A DNA stretch of 64,000 bases from CAZUMW01 sp964621615. Lineage in GTDB: Bacteria; Desulfobacterota; WTBG01; CAIYCZ01; CAIRTM01. This document shows positions 53,915 through 63,522 of the stretch, piece by piece. The DNA is taken from positions 186,001-250,000 of the forward strand of contig CAZUMW010000001.1 of the NCBI GenBank assembly GCA_964621615.1, read 5' to 3'. Below the pieces are notes generated by a model. That model made no database searches. It was not told where the DNA came from and saw only the letters and a program-made list of their open reading frames with translations. The first letter of the stretch is position 1; each line of letters starts with the position of its first letter. A program made the translations under genes and the position numbers.

Positions 53915-55276
53915 ATGCACTACAATCCATCTGAATATCAGAACACAATACTCGATTCCATTAATGAGGGCGTTTTTACTATCGATACCCGGTGGCGGAT
54001 TGTTGCCTTTAACCGGGCCGCAGAGCTGATAACCGGCATTACGCGCAGCGACGCCGTTGGCAGGCCGTGTCATGAAGTGTTTTGTGCCAGCATTTGTGAA
54101 AGCGACTGCGCCCTGCAGCAGACCAGCAGGACAGGCAGACCCGTGGTGAATGCTACCGCGTATATTGTCAACCGGGCAGGCAGGCGGGTCCCCATTCGGC
54201 TTTCCACCGCGCTGCTTCGCGATGACAGCGGTACGGTGATCGGCGGAGTGGAAACCTTTCAGGATCTGACGCCTGTTGAGCAGCTCAGAAAGGAGCTCGA
54301 GTCCCGCTATACATTTGAGGATATAATCAGCCGGAGCCCTCAGATGAGGGAGCTGTTCAGCATTGTTCCCCACATAGCCGAAAGTGAAAGTACCGTGCTG
54401 ATAGAAGGTGAAAGCGGAACCGGGAAAGAACTTTTTGCGCGCGCTGTCCATAACCTTTCACACCGCAAAAAGGGGCCGTTTGTTGTAATGAATTGTGCGG
54501 CGTTTCCCGATACGCTGCTGGAATCGGAGCTGTTCGGATATAAGGCAGGCGCCTTTACCGGGGCAGGAAGGGACAAGCCCGGACGCATCAGCATGGCGGA
54601 GGGCGGCACGCTTTTTCTTGATGAAATCGGGGATATATCCCCGGCAATGCAGGTGCGGCTGCTGCGGGTGCTTCAGGACCGCTGCGTGGAGCCGCTGGGA
54701 TCGCTGAAGCCGGTGCCGGTCGATGTCAGGATTGTGGCGGCTACCAATAAATCTCTGAGCAGGCTTGTGAAAGCACGGAAATTCCGGCAGGATTTGTTTT
54801 ACCGGATACGGGTTGTGTATTTGAAGCTGCCGGGGCTTCGGGAGCGCCGCGAGGATATCCCCCTGCTGATTAACCATTTAATTTCACGGTTTAATCACCT
54901 TCACGGCAAAAGCATTGCCGGAGTGTCAGATGAGGTGCTGGCGCGGCTTATGGAACACGATTATCCCGGCAATGTCCGGGAGCTTGAAAATATCATTGAG
55001 CAGGCATTCGTGCTGTGCAGGAGCGGGCTGATCGAGCTGCATCATCTGCCGCATGAGCTCCGCCCCGCAGGGCTGTCGCTGCAGAAAAGCGCAGGCGGGC
55101 CGATGACGCTTCGCTCCATGGAGCGGCTCCTTATTTCAGAAGCGCTTCACCGGTACGGCGGCAGCCGAAAAAGGGCAGCTGCAGCGCTGGGCATAAACCC
55201 GAGCACGCTGTATAGAAAATGCAGATCGCTTGCTATCGAGCCGCCGGAAAAAGACGGCAGAAAGCGTCGCCCGTAA
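53915..55276 (+). CDS. PAS-domain sigma-54-dependent transcriptional activator
   Basis: 453 aa. PAS domain (~8-120) carrying a Cys-rich stretch CHEVFCASICESDCAL, seen in many PAS-NtrC-like sensors and possibly redox- or metal-sensing. AAA+ domain (~138-370): Walker A GESGTGKE, intact GAFTGA loop, Walker B GGTLFLDEIGD, and RLKxL-like YLKLPGLRERREDIP. C-terminal Fis-type helix-turn-helix (~408-445). It is divergent from an operon with a consensus -24/-12 promoter and so is very likely its activator. Confidence 0.92.
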   Translation: MHYNPSEYQNTILDSINEGVFTIDTRWRIVAFNRAAELITGITRSDAVGRPCHEVFCASICESDCALQQTSRTGRPVVNATAYIVNRAGRRVPIRLSTALLRDDSGTVIGGVETFQDLTPVEQLRKELESRYTFEDIISRSPQMRELFSIVPHIAESESTVLIEGESGTGKELFARAVHNLSHRKKGPFVVMNCAAFPDTLLESELFGYKAGAFTGAGRDKPGRISMAEGGTLFLDEIGDISPAMQVRLLRVLQDRCVEPLGSLKPVPVDVRIVAATNKSLSRLVKARKFRQDLFYRIRVVYLKLPGLRERREDIPLLINHLISRFNHLHGKSIAGVSDEVLARLMEHDYPGNVRELENIIEQAFVLCRSGLIELHHLPHELRPAGLSLQKSAGGPMTLRSMERLLISEALHRYGGSRKRAAAALGINPSTLYRKCRSLAIEPPEKDGRKRRP

Positions 55277-55353
55277 TGCTGTCGGCCTCAGCGAGGCTTT
55301 GTCGTATGTGTGCTTCAGCAGCGTTCTGCATAATAACAGCTTCAGCACCTCTG

Positions 55354-55903
55354 TTAGCGCAAAAATCCCGGCCCGTATATTTTTTCCCTGAGAAGAAGGA
55401 TAAAGCGATCAAGTATTTCACGGTCAAAGCACAGATGCAGAACTTTATCTGTTTCTTCCTCAACTGCATCTAATGAATCCGTATGCCCCAGCATGATGCC
55501 TGCAACCAGATCCGGCGGAGAAGCGGGCTTGTAGGGGCGGTTGCTGGTCATTGCCTCAAAAACATCCGATATGCTGGAGGTTGTTTTCAATATATTGATT
55601 GAAGTTTACCCGCTCGTCAGTGCGTATGTACACCTCACGCACATCCATTTCCTCGAGGCGCTCCAATACCTTTGAGTCGATTTTTTGACCGGCTCTGGTG
55701 AAAAGCACAGGAAAGCGGTGTCCGGCCGGTTTTAAATAAATGCTGAATTTGCCGAGACGGCCGGGAATGATTGACCCGGGTGGCATTGAAAAGAACTGAC
55801 CGTCGTCCATATGGGCAACTTTGAAGCGAAAATTATGCAAATTCTCTATAAATACAGCAATTATATGAGGGTATACAATATATTGCAAGTTCGTATTGAT
55901 CAA
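55354..55903 (-). pseudogene. HD-GYP phosphodiesterase remnant with the catalytic core deleted
   Basis: Two adjoining frames on the minus strand. The upstream one (55903-55556) has an N-terminal HD-GYP-associated domain (KFSIYLKPAGHRFPVLFTRAG, VREVYIRTDERVNF). The other (55590-55354) begins near SDVFEAMTSNRPYKP, the very end of an HD-GYP domain, plus tail. The whole HD...HHE...GYP core (~150 residues) is missing between them, and the frame shifts at the junction (~55570). An internal deletion fits best; the remnant cannot degrade c-di-GMP. Confidence 0.75.
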
Positions 55904-55931
55904 AGTCGTGAATGAATAACAAGGAAGGGTT

Positions 55932-55962
55932 ATATAATACTCATCTTATGTGAGTATTATAT
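55932..55962. promoter_or_regulatory. 12-bp perfect inverted repeat
   Basis: ATATAATACTCA and TGAGTATTATAT separated by seven bases (TCTTATG). It lies just upstream of the HD-GYP remnant and ~195 bases before the secreted hydrolase gene. May be an operator; there is no T-run to suggest a terminator. Confidence 0.5.
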
Positions 55963-56156
55963 GGGTAACTATTCAGGCTTGTGTCTACGTGAAGTTCTGC
56001 TAAATTAGTTAATATGTTAAACAATTTAATGTTCAAAATATCAACAACACAAAAAGTAAGAGAGGGGGGGTGAGGGGGAGCATACAGGATGCTGCTGCCG
56101 TATCGGCATCTGTTAAAAAACATATTGTAAACCTTTAGATCAGAAAGGAAGTCTCA

Positions 56157-57476
56157 ATGAAAAAAACACTGCTAAGCGTATGTATTATTTTAGCTTTCAT
56201 AATGTCTTCATCGCTGGTGTTTGCCGGCGGATCAGAGCCGGAGCCCCCGGGCCAGCCGTCATCGGGCTACGGCTCACCGGAAAATTATATTTGCAACAGC
56301 CTCTACAATGGCCAGGATATCAATCACCACAATTGCATCGATTTCGGCGACACCGATGAGGGCACACGCTGCTGGGTTTACATTCCCTCGGTTTTGAAAA
56401 ACGGTGCAACCGCACCGGTGGTGATTTATCTGCACGGATTTATGGCGATCGTCCCACCGATCTATGCGGGCCAGATAGAGCATCTGGTGCGCCAGGGCTA
56501 TATCGTCATTTTCCCCGAATATAATCTGGGCGGATTTACCGGTATGTTTGACGATACTGACCAGTATGAGCAGCTTGACCGTGCCGTAGCCGCGGTCGAC
56601 CAGGCGCTTGCGATCTCTGACGTTGCAGCGCGGGCCGAGCTTGACAACATCTACCTTGCCTCCCACTCAAACGGCGGCAATCTGAGCATGGGCTGGCTGG
56701 ACGGCGGCGGCATCGAGGTGACCGCCATGATAATGCAGCATCCCTGCGTATCAAATGAGGCCATTCCCGGCTTTGTACGGGACCTGTTTCTCGGCGATAT
56801 GATTAATATAGACTATGCAGCGCACGGCCCGGCAATAACCTGCCCGGTAATCGTTATCGGCGGCGCTGACGATACCATCGCCTACCCCAAAGACGTGGCC
56901 GCGCTGTACCGGGCGCTGCCCAATGCATCGACAAAGGTGTACTATCAGTATGCGACAGATGAGCACGGCGATCCCATACTTGAATCAGACCATATGGTGC
57001 CTGCTCAGGATGACGGTGTTCTGCCGGGATTCATCCTCGATCTTATGAGCGGTATGGGATTCAGCGCTTTTGAGGAAAACTCAGACGATTTTCGCATTCA
57101 CTATGCAGCGGTCGATGCGGCGCTTGACGGGCAGACCCGGGTTCCCTTTGATCGCGGCCAGTGGAGCGACGGGCAGCCGGCAAAGCCGGTACAGACGCTT
57201 GCCGATTCAGAGGTGGCGGCGGTCACGGTTTATCAGGACTGCGGGTTTTCAGGCTATATGGCAGAGCTTACACCCGGCTCCTACACCCTTGCCGACCTGG
57301 AGGCCCGGGGAATCGCAAATGACGATCTTTCGTCCATAGCGGTTCCTGCCGGATTTACGGCTACCGTGTATGAGCACGATAATTTCGGCGGAGCTTCGTG
57401 GACCTATACAGCCGATCGGAGCTGCTTTGTCGATGACGGGAACAATGACACCGTTTCATCAATCATCATTGAGTAA
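56157..57476 (+). CDS. Secreted alpha/beta hydrolase with C-terminal beta/gamma-crystallin domain
   Basis: 439 aa. Signal peptide MKKTLLSVCIILAFIMSSSLVFA. Alpha/beta-hydrolase core: APVVIYLHGFMA, nucleophile elbow IYLASHSNGGNLS (S-x-S-N-G-G, like acetyl-xylan or dienelactone-type esterases), VIVIGGADDTIAYP with the Asp, and an ESDHMVPAQ His. C-terminal ~85 residues are a beta/gamma-crystallin domain (TVYQDCGFSGYMAEL, and calcium-binding NDDLSSI and NNDTVSSI motifs). SD AAAGGAAG. Probably an extracellular esterase stabilised by calcium; substrate unknown. Confidence 0.85.
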   Translation: MKKTLLSVCIILAFIMSSSLVFAGGSEPEPPGQPSSGYGSPENYICNSLYNGQDINHHNCIDFGDTDEGTRCWVYIPSVLKNGATAPVVIYLHGFMAIVPPIYAGQIEHLVRQGYIVIFPEYNLGGFTGMFDDTDQYEQLDRAVAAVDQALAISDVAARAELDNIYLASHSNGGNLSMGWLDGGGIEVTAMIMQHPCVSNEAIPGFVRDLFLGDMINIDYAAHGPAITCPVIVIGGADDTIAYPKDVAALYRALPNASTKVYYQYATDEHGDPILESDHMVPAQDDGVLPGFILDLMSGMGFSAFEENSDDFRIHYAAVDAALDGQTRVPFDRGQWSDGQPAKPVQTLADSEVAAVTVYQDCGFSGYMAELTPGSYTLADLEARGIANDDLSSIAVPAGFTATVYEHDNFGGASWTYTADRSCFVDDGNNDTVSSIIIE

Positions 57477-57540
57477 AGCGGCCCGCAGCCCTGTGTCGAT
57501 TTGAGGCAAAGCGGCTGCATCCCCGAAAAAGCAAACGAAA

Positions 57541-57575
57541 CAAAGCAGCGGCTGCTTACGGCAGCCGCTGCTTTG
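57541..57575. terminator. Bidirectional intrinsic terminator
   Basis: Perfect 15-bp stem (CAAAGCAGCGGCTGC / GCAGCCGCTGCTTTG) with a five-base TTACG loop, between two convergent genes. A/T-rich flanks fit termination in both directions. Confidence 0.85.
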
Positions 57576-57600
57576 TATAATGAACCGATCCAAAAAATAT

Positions 57601-58404
57601 TTATAGACCCAGGTCTGCGAAAAGATCCCGCTTGTTAAACGAAGCCGTCAGAAACCGCCTCATGGCTTTGCCTCTGGTCAGCCAGGCGAAATGGGCTCCG
57701 CTTTCTTCATTTGCAAGCACTTTTTCAGCCAGCCATGGTGTGACGGTTTCGGGCTTGTCTGCCAGTATGTTGAACGTCTTTTTTACTCTTTCCCACTGCT
57801 CAGGGGTGTAGGTGTCTTTTTGCCGGGTTATAAAATCAGTAATAACGATACCAGGGCTGAGTGTACAGATGCCCACCGGCTTTCCCTCGACTTCTTTCTG
57901 GAGCGATCTGCTGACATAGCGGACAGCCCTTTTTGCCGCTCCGTATACGGTCAGCCCCGGACGGACAGATCCGTTGCTCCCATGCCCTTCCATGTTGTAT
58001 ATCTGTCCGTGTCCCTGTTCAAGCATGCCTTCAATAGCAACCCGGCAGCAAAAAAGAAGGCCGGTGAGGTCGGTGTTAATGGTGGCGGCAATATCCTCGG
58101 GGGAAAGCTCCCAGTACGGCCTGACAGGATTGGGAATGCCGGCGTTGTTGATCCAGATATCAACGGCTCCGAATGTGTCTGCGGCTGTATCCCAGAGCGT
58201 TTTGATATCGCTGTAGCGCGTGACATCGCAGGGCGACCCGCATATCCGCTTTGCATCGTACTGCGAAGAAAGCCGGGAAACCGCCCGGTCAACCGAATCC
58301 TGTGATCTGCCGCTGATAGCAACGCTGCATCCCCGTTTTAAAAACTCGTTGGCCAGCCCGCTGCCGATGCCGCGGGTGCTGCCGGTAATAACAATACGTT
58401 TCAT
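57601..58404 (-). CDS. Short-chain dehydrogenase/reductase
   Basis: 267 aa from ATG 58404, preceded by GGGAGGG. Rossmann start VITGSTRGIGSGLANEFLKRG (T-G-x3-G-I-G), DVTRYSD, NNAGIP, and the catalytic Tyr-Lys in VYGAAKRAVRYVSRSL. The usual catalytic Ser appears in MEGHGSNGSVRPG. NAD(P)-dependent; the substrate is not predictable. It lies downstream of the sulfotransferase gene in the same direction with ~30 bases between. Confidence 0.9.
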   Translation of the reverse strand: MKRIVITGSTRGIGSGLANEFLKRGCSVAISGRSQDSVDRAVSRLSSQYDAKRICGSPCDVTRYSDIKTLWDTAADTFGAVDIWINNAGIPNPVRPYWELSPEDIAATINTDLTGLLFCCRVAIEGMLEQGHGQIYNMEGHGSNGSVRPGLTVYGAAKRAVRYVSRSLQKEVEGKPVGICTLSPGIVITDFITRQKDTYTPEQWERVKKTFNILADKPETVTPWLAEKVLANEESGAHFAWLTRGKAMRRFLTASFNKRDLFADLGL

Positions 58405-58434
58405 ACTGTCCCTCCCTTTGCTGTTCACAATATC

Positions 58435-59376
58435 CTACCAATCAGCATCGTTATAAAAGCGCACTGCTACTTCCTCTGTAATGCGCCTGATTGTTGATAT
58501 TTCATCCCGGGAAAGCGTTTTTTTCCAGCGATTTATGTTATCCCGGCTGTTTCTTTTCAGCACATGTGCTTTGTGAGGAGCCGGATCGGTTTTGTTTATT
58601 CCGGATGTGTATGCACGTACCTTTCGCTCTGTGCGCTTTGTGTAGGGTATTCCCAGCCGCCGGTAGAGCCGTTTAAACTGCTCAGGCGCATTTCGTGAAA
58701 TATCTTCATGCCTGACACCGATTATGTCCGGATTGTATTCAAGAAAACAGGAAAGCACATGGTAGAGACATTTCCAGCGCAGAGACGCCGCCTCGATGAA
58801 TGAAAGCCTGCTTGTCTCTATATCCTGCAGATAGGGAGCAAGATAATCCTCCATCAGTTCCTTTTGCCTAAAAAACATGCCGAACCCGACCGGCCAGCCA
58901 AGGCGCTTAACGCTTGCCGCATACGCTGCCGGATGGCGAATGAGGATAATCACTTCAACGCCGAACTCACGGTGCATGTACTGGCTTGCCAGGCAGGCAA
59001 TGGGGTCCTTTATAAGAAAGCGACAGACAAACGGGCTGTAGCGGGCGGTGAAGTACTTGAGGCTGGCCCTGTTTCTAATTACAGCGCGCGCGGCTTTGTC
59101 AGCAAAGGTAGCGCCCCCCGAGGGGGGGAGCTTTCTGTAGCTGGCTTTGCCCTGCAGCATGTGCTTTATAATGCGGTGATAGGTGCTTTCATTTTCCATG
59201 CCTTTTTTTACATAGGTAAACCAGTTGTCTATACCGTGAATGCCGAGGTGCCTGTTGAACGGCTCCTTTATATATCCGATACTCAGCGGAGCCGCAAGCA
59301 TGGTGCCGGTAAATGTGGTGCCGCTCCGGGGCGCGCCGGTAACCAGTATATGTTTGTGTGCCGATTGCTTTTTCAT
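58435..59376 (-). CDS. PAPS-dependent sulfotransferase
   Basis: 313 aa. 5'-phosphosulfate-binding loop GAPRSGTTFTGTML near the N-terminus, and the 3'-phosphate-binding segment IILIRHPAAYAASVKRLGW around residue 160. A KRNSRDNINRWKKTLS segment near the end is typical of sulfotransferase family members. Transfers sulfonate from PAPS to a carbohydrate or other acceptor. A TTG 24 bases upstream is possible; I took the ATG. Downstream of the RNase gene and upstream of the SDR, so perhaps part of surface-glycan modification. Confidence 0.82.
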   Translation of the reverse strand: MKKQSAHKHILVTGAPRSGTTFTGTMLAAPLSIGYIKEPFNRHLGIHGIDNWFTYVKKGMENESTYHRIIKHMLQGKASYRKLPPSGGATFADKAARAVIRNRASLKYFTARYSPFVCRFLIKDPIACLASQYMHREFGVEVIILIRHPAAYAASVKRLGWPVGFGMFFRQKELMEDYLAPYLQDIETSRLSFIEAASLRWKCLYHVLSCFLEYNPDIIGVRHEDISRNAPEQFKRLYRRLGIPYTKRTERKVRAYTSGINKTDPAPHKAHVLKRNSRDNINRWKKTLSRDEISTIRRITEEVAVRFYNDADW

Positions 59377-59494
59377 GAGCGCAGCTGCAGTAAATATCAA
59401 AATTTATAAAAAAGCCCTTTACAAGATGCCAGCAGCTCAGGGCAGCCATGGCCCCGCCAGTCTGATTCGCGGGGTGTTTCCTTCAGGGGCCTCT

Positions 59495-61531
59495 TTAGCG
59501 GACAGCTTTTTTTATACATCCGGTTCCGGCACAGTGCTGTTCTGCGGCATCCAGCTTGAGCAGTCCCGAAAAGGGATCGACCTGTTTTACTTTTACAGCT
59601 ATGCACTCACCTGCTGTGACGTTCAAGCCGGGGGGCAGCGTGACGCCTGCATGGATACAATAGTCCTGAAGTGCAACGCTGCATGTTCTGAATTTAACGT
59701 CCAGCACAATCGCCTGCAAAAACGGATTTCCCCGAAGGAGGATGTGCTTCAATATCCAGTAGCGCCGGCGCTCTGCCTGAGCGCGTGATGCGTGAAAGAG
59801 CACCGGCTGCACCGCGGCGTTGATTTCTTCCAGCTCCTGATTCGAGTATAACCTTTGCGAGCCGGATAAAAAGGCAGCTATCTGGCGCTGAGTGATCAGA
59901 TCCAGGTATTTTCTCATCGGGGAGGTAACCGTAACATAGTGCTGCAGGCCGAGTATGTCGTGCGCCCCGGGCGCAGTCCCGACCTCCACCGGCATAAATT
60001 GTTTGCGCAGCTTAACCAGCTCGTGATAGGGCAGATCACCGCACGGGCCGGGTATGCCGCCGGCCTGACGCTGCTTTCTGAACAGCGCGGGAACACGATT
60101 ATTCCTGAGCAGAGACGCTGCACAATAGTTTGCCAGGATCATGCACTCTGATACCAGTACCTGGCTCGGCAGCTCTTTGTCGCGCAGGCGTATGTGAATA
60201 TTTCGTGAATTGTCTACAGTAACCTGAGGCTCGACCATCTGAATGCTGCAGGCGCCCGATGCAGATCTGTTTTCGCGAAGGTGCCGGGCCAGAGCATACA
60301 GCCGTGTGAGCGCCGTGTCTTTTCCTGTTATCAGGCGGTCTGCGTCCCGGTAGGTTAAATTGTGTGATACCGATATCACGCTTCTCTGAACGGTGTGGTC
60401 AACGAGCACCCCTTCCGGGGTAAGCGTTGCAAAAAAGCTGATAGCGCGCCGTGCTTTTTTGCTGCGAAGGCTGAGCAGATTTTCCGACAGCAGCTGCGGC
60501 AGCATGGGTATTTTGCCCTCAGGGAAATACACCGATGTTGCCCGCCGCGCGGCTTCTGTATCAAGCGCGCTGCCGGGAGCTATAAATGATGAGGCATCTG
60601 TAATGTGAACGCCGACGCGCACAAAGCCGCCGGTCTCCTCAAAGCTGAGCGCATCGTCTATGTCTTTCGTTTGCTCGTCGTCTATGGTGAAAGTCTGAAG
60701 TCCGGTCAGATCGGCTCTGCCGGGCATGTCCGGCGCCCGTGAACCCGGATGTGCCGCTATGTGCTGTGACTCGCGCAGCGCGCTGTCGGGCCAGGTGCGT
60801 GCTATCGCATGACGGTACACCGAAAGGTTTTCATCTCTGTCCCATACGCCGAGCTTTACGAGGAGCTCAAAGCAGCGCCTGGGATCAAGCAGGCCTGTAT
60901 CCCGGAGCACGGTGCGAAATCGCGAAAAGCGGGGATCATCGGTACCGTGAACACAGAATGACTTCAGGAAATCAACACACGTATCCCTTACAGGACAGGG
61001 AATTTCAGCGCCGCGGACAACAGAGCCGAGCCACAAAAAGCACTGGGCGTTTTTCTGGCCTGCCCGGTATTCCTGCTCGCGCTGTTTTTTAAGCTGAGAG
61101 ACTTTTTCAGGGGGGTTGGGAACAAATTCGGTCCCTTTCAGCTTGAAAAATATGCGGTCCTCTGCGAGTGCATACAGCGCTGCTGTTTCGTGCTCATCTG
61201 CCGGTACGGTGCCGAATGCCGCTTCGGCGATTTCTGAAAAAGAAAACGAAGAGCCCCGCTCTCGCAGCTGATCCCATAGCGCAGCAGAATCAACACGGCA
61301 TTTAAGGTCATGCTGACGGCTCCGATAGGATTGCAGCCGGGCACACAAATGCTCATCCGGCAGGCCTGGATCACTCTGTGCCTGTGAGCAGTGCAGCACG
61401 CGCCGCGCTTTGAGCTTTCTTTTATTTTGTTTTCCGCACAGGAGCACAAGATGGTCCTGCTTCTCATCAAGGCAGAGGCAGGAAACGATCTGCTTGTGTT
61501 CAAAAAAAGTGATAAACCTGCCCTTATACAC
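59495..61531 (-). CDS. RNase II/RNase R-family (RNB) exoribonuclease
   Basis: 678 aa from the GTG at 61531 (AAGGAT upstream), 11 bases after the UvrD stop. The RNB catalytic domain shows FTIDDEQTKDIDDALSFE (Asp cluster), VGVHITDASSFI, LPQLLSENLLSL and TSPMRKYLDLITQRQIAAFL. A winged-helix N-terminal domain precedes it, and no clear S1 domain follows: the C-terminus is short (ECIAVKVKQVDPFSGLLKLDA). Degrades RNA 3'-5'. Overlapping frame start TTG 61561 is less likely. Likely in one transcript with the helicase. Confidence 0.88.
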   Translation of the reverse strand: MYKGRFITFFEHKQIVSCLCLDEKQDHLVLLCGKQNKRKLKARRVLHCSQAQSDPGLPDEHLCARLQSYRSRQHDLKCRVDSAALWDQLRERGSSFSFSEIAEAAFGTVPADEHETAALYALAEDRIFFKLKGTEFVPNPPEKVSQLKKQREQEYRAGQKNAQCFLWLGSVVRGAEIPCPVRDTCVDFLKSFCVHGTDDPRFSRFRTVLRDTGLLDPRRCFELLVKLGVWDRDENLSVYRHAIARTWPDSALRESQHIAAHPGSRAPDMPGRADLTGLQTFTIDDEQTKDIDDALSFEETGGFVRVGVHITDASSFIAPGSALDTEAARRATSVYFPEGKIPMLPQLLSENLLSLRSKKARRAISFFATLTPEGVLVDHTVQRSVISVSHNLTYRDADRLITGKDTALTRLYALARHLRENRSASGACSIQMVEPQVTVDNSRNIHIRLRDKELPSQVLVSECMILANYCAASLLRNNRVPALFRKQRQAGGIPGPCGDLPYHELVKLRKQFMPVEVGTAPGAHDILGLQHYVTVTSPMRKYLDLITQRQIAAFLSGSQRLYSNQELEEINAAVQPVLFHASRAQAERRRYWILKHILLRGNPFLQAIVLDVKFRTCSVALQDYCIHAGVTLPPGLNVTAGECIAVKVKQVDPFSGLLKLDAAEQHCAGTGCIKKAVR

Positions 61532-61541
61532 TGAGATCCTT

Positions 61542-63500
61542 TCAGCAGTAGGGTGCCTCAATTTTTTTGTAGCACCGGTCCGGAAGCTCCCGCAAAAAGC
61601 GGGACGGCCTGAGAGGGTGAGGGTAGCCGCTGTTTGTTTTTCCTGTCAGCGGAACACAAAAGTACAAATGCTGCTTGGCGCGGGTGACCGCAACATAGAA
61701 TAGCCGCCGCTCCTCCTCTTCCTCGTCCAGCCGCTCAAAGTTGTGATCATTGGGAAATCTGCCCTCAACCAGACAAATGAGAAATACAACAGACCACTCA
61801 AGGCCTTTTGCCTGGTGAATTGTGCTGAGCGTGACAACGCCCCGGGAATCTCTGTCTGCCGCGGCTTCCGCATCAGTGCTGGACAGAAGGGCCAGCTCGC
61901 TCAAGAACGTTTCCAGAGATTCATAGCGGGATGAGAATTCGATAAGCTGCTGTATATCCTCGCCCCGCATTGAGGCATCGGTGTATTTGGAGTACAGATA
62001 ATCTTCATAGCCGCTTTCCCATGCAGCTTTGATAAGCGCAGCAGGGCTTTGGCCGTGCTCCCCTCCTGAAACAGCATCAACCATAGCGCTCAGCCCCGAC
62101 CAGTACGGGCGGGCTCCTTTCGGTACCAGCTGTGACGTCTCCTTTTCAGAAACGCGAACAAGAGGGTTTGATGCTGAAAGCAGCCGGTCGCAGATTTTCT
62201 GTGACGTTTTTCTGCCGATGCCGGGAAGAAGCTCAAGGATTCGCTTCCAGGCTGTTTCGTCGCGGGGGTTCTGCAGTATTTTAAGATATGAGGTTATGTC
62301 TTTCACATGAGCCTGTTCAAAGAATCGGAGGCCCGAGCGGACCTCAAATGGTATGGCCCTCCGCGTTAGCTCCATTTGCAGCTCCATGGAATGGTAATGC
62401 GCCCGGTACAGGACCGCTATTTCATCAGGGGGGGTCCCCTGAGCAATATGCTCGTAAATGGTGTCAGCGACGAAATGAGCCTGATGGCTCAGGTCGGCCG
62501 GCGCAACTGCTATGGGGAGCCGGTCTCCCTGTATGGTCGGCTGCAGCACTTTGTGAAACTGACGGGCGTTATATGCAATGCTTTCATTTGCAAGATCAAG
62601 AATCATGGGTGAGGACCGGTAGTTGTATTCCAGCTTGAATACCCGGGCATCGGGATAGCGCTCGGGGAAGTCCATTATATTGAGAAAATCCGCCCCCCGA
62701 AAAGAGTAGATGCTTTGAGAATCATCCCCGACTACCATAACGTTTTTGTGGTATCCGGCCAGCGTGTCGATGATAGAGGCCTGGAGCCTGTTGGTATCCT
62801 GATACTCGTCCACCAGGATATAGGAAAACCGGCTTGCGTAAAATTCGCGAATTGAAGCGTCGCTTTCCATCACGTGCAGCCACAGGCACAGCAGGTCATC
62901 AAAATCAAGCACATTGAGCTTTCGCTTCCTGGCGGTATAGTGATGGTCGATTTCGCTTATCTCCCCGCAGTACTCTGAAAACAGCGGGTAGCGCTCGCCA
63001 ACAATGTCTTCCACAGTGGCACACGTATTTCGTGCCAGGCTTACAATACGGGAAAGCACCGCTCCCTGAGGAATGACGCTGTCTTTTTTTTTATGTCCAA
63101 GATCCTCCAGGCAGGAGTCAAGCAGATTGCGCGCATCCCGCTGATCCATAATTGTATAGGCGGGGTCGATACCGGCGCGCTCCGCATGAGCTCTGAGGAT
63201 TCTGTTGGCAATGTGGTGGAACGTTCCGCCCCATATCCTGCGAACCTCAAAGGGAACGAGCTCCTCGACGCGCTGCAGCATTTCGCGTGCTGCTTTATTG
63301 GTAAATGTGAGCAGCAGGATGCTGTGAGCGGGAACGCGGCTTTCGATCAGATGGGCGACCCGGTAGGTGAGCGTCCGCGTTTTGCCGCTTCCTGCTCCCG
63401 CAATAACCAGAACCGGCCCGGGCCCTGCGCTGACAACGGCCTGCTGCTGCGGGTTTAGTTCCTGATCGAAGCGGCTTGATATGTTCGGTAAGTCATCCAT
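61542..63500 (-). CDS. UvrD/PcrA/Rep-family SF1A DNA helicase
   Basis: 652 aa from ATG 63500. Q-motif LNPQQQAVV, Walker A GAGSGKTRTLTYRVAHL, motif Ia TFTNKAAREM, DEYQDTNRLQ, GDDSQSIYSFRGA, then in the C-terminal half LSTIHQAKGLEWSVVFL and VAVTRAKQHLYF. A 3'-5' helicase in repair or replication restart; the C-terminus lacks a long extension. Rep versus PcrA/UvrD is not decided. Followed closely by the RNase gene. Confidence 0.92.
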   Translation of the reverse strand: MDDLPNISSRFDQELNPQQQAVVSAGPGPVLVIAGAGSGKTRTLTYRVAHLIESRVPAHSILLLTFTNKAAREMLQRVEELVPFEVRRIWGGTFHHIANRILRAHAERAGIDPAYTIMDQRDARNLLDSCLEDLGHKKKDSVIPQGAVLSRIVSLARNTCATVEDIVGERYPLFSEYCGEISEIDHHYTARKRKLNVLDFDDLLCLWLHVMESDASIREFYASRFSYILVDEYQDTNRLQASIIDTLAGYHKNVMVVGDDSQSIYSFRGADFLNIMDFPERYPDARVFKLEYNYRSSPMILDLANESIAYNARQFHKVLQPTIQGDRLPIAVAPADLSHQAHFVADTIYEHIAQGTPPDEIAVLYRAHYHSMELQMELTRRAIPFEVRSGLRFFEQAHVKDITSYLKILQNPRDETAWKRILELLPGIGRKTSQKICDRLLSASNPLVRVSEKETSQLVPKGARPYWSGLSAMVDAVSGGEHGQSPAALIKAAWESGYEDYLYSKYTDASMRGEDIQQLIEFSSRYESLETFLSELALLSSTDAEAAADRDSRGVVTLSTIHQAKGLEWSVVFLICLVEGRFPNDHNFERLDEEEEERRLFYVAVTRAKQHLYFCVPLTGKTNSGYPHPLRPSRFLRELPDRCYKKIEAPYC

Positions 63501-63522
63501 CGCACAATGCCCCGGTATCAAA

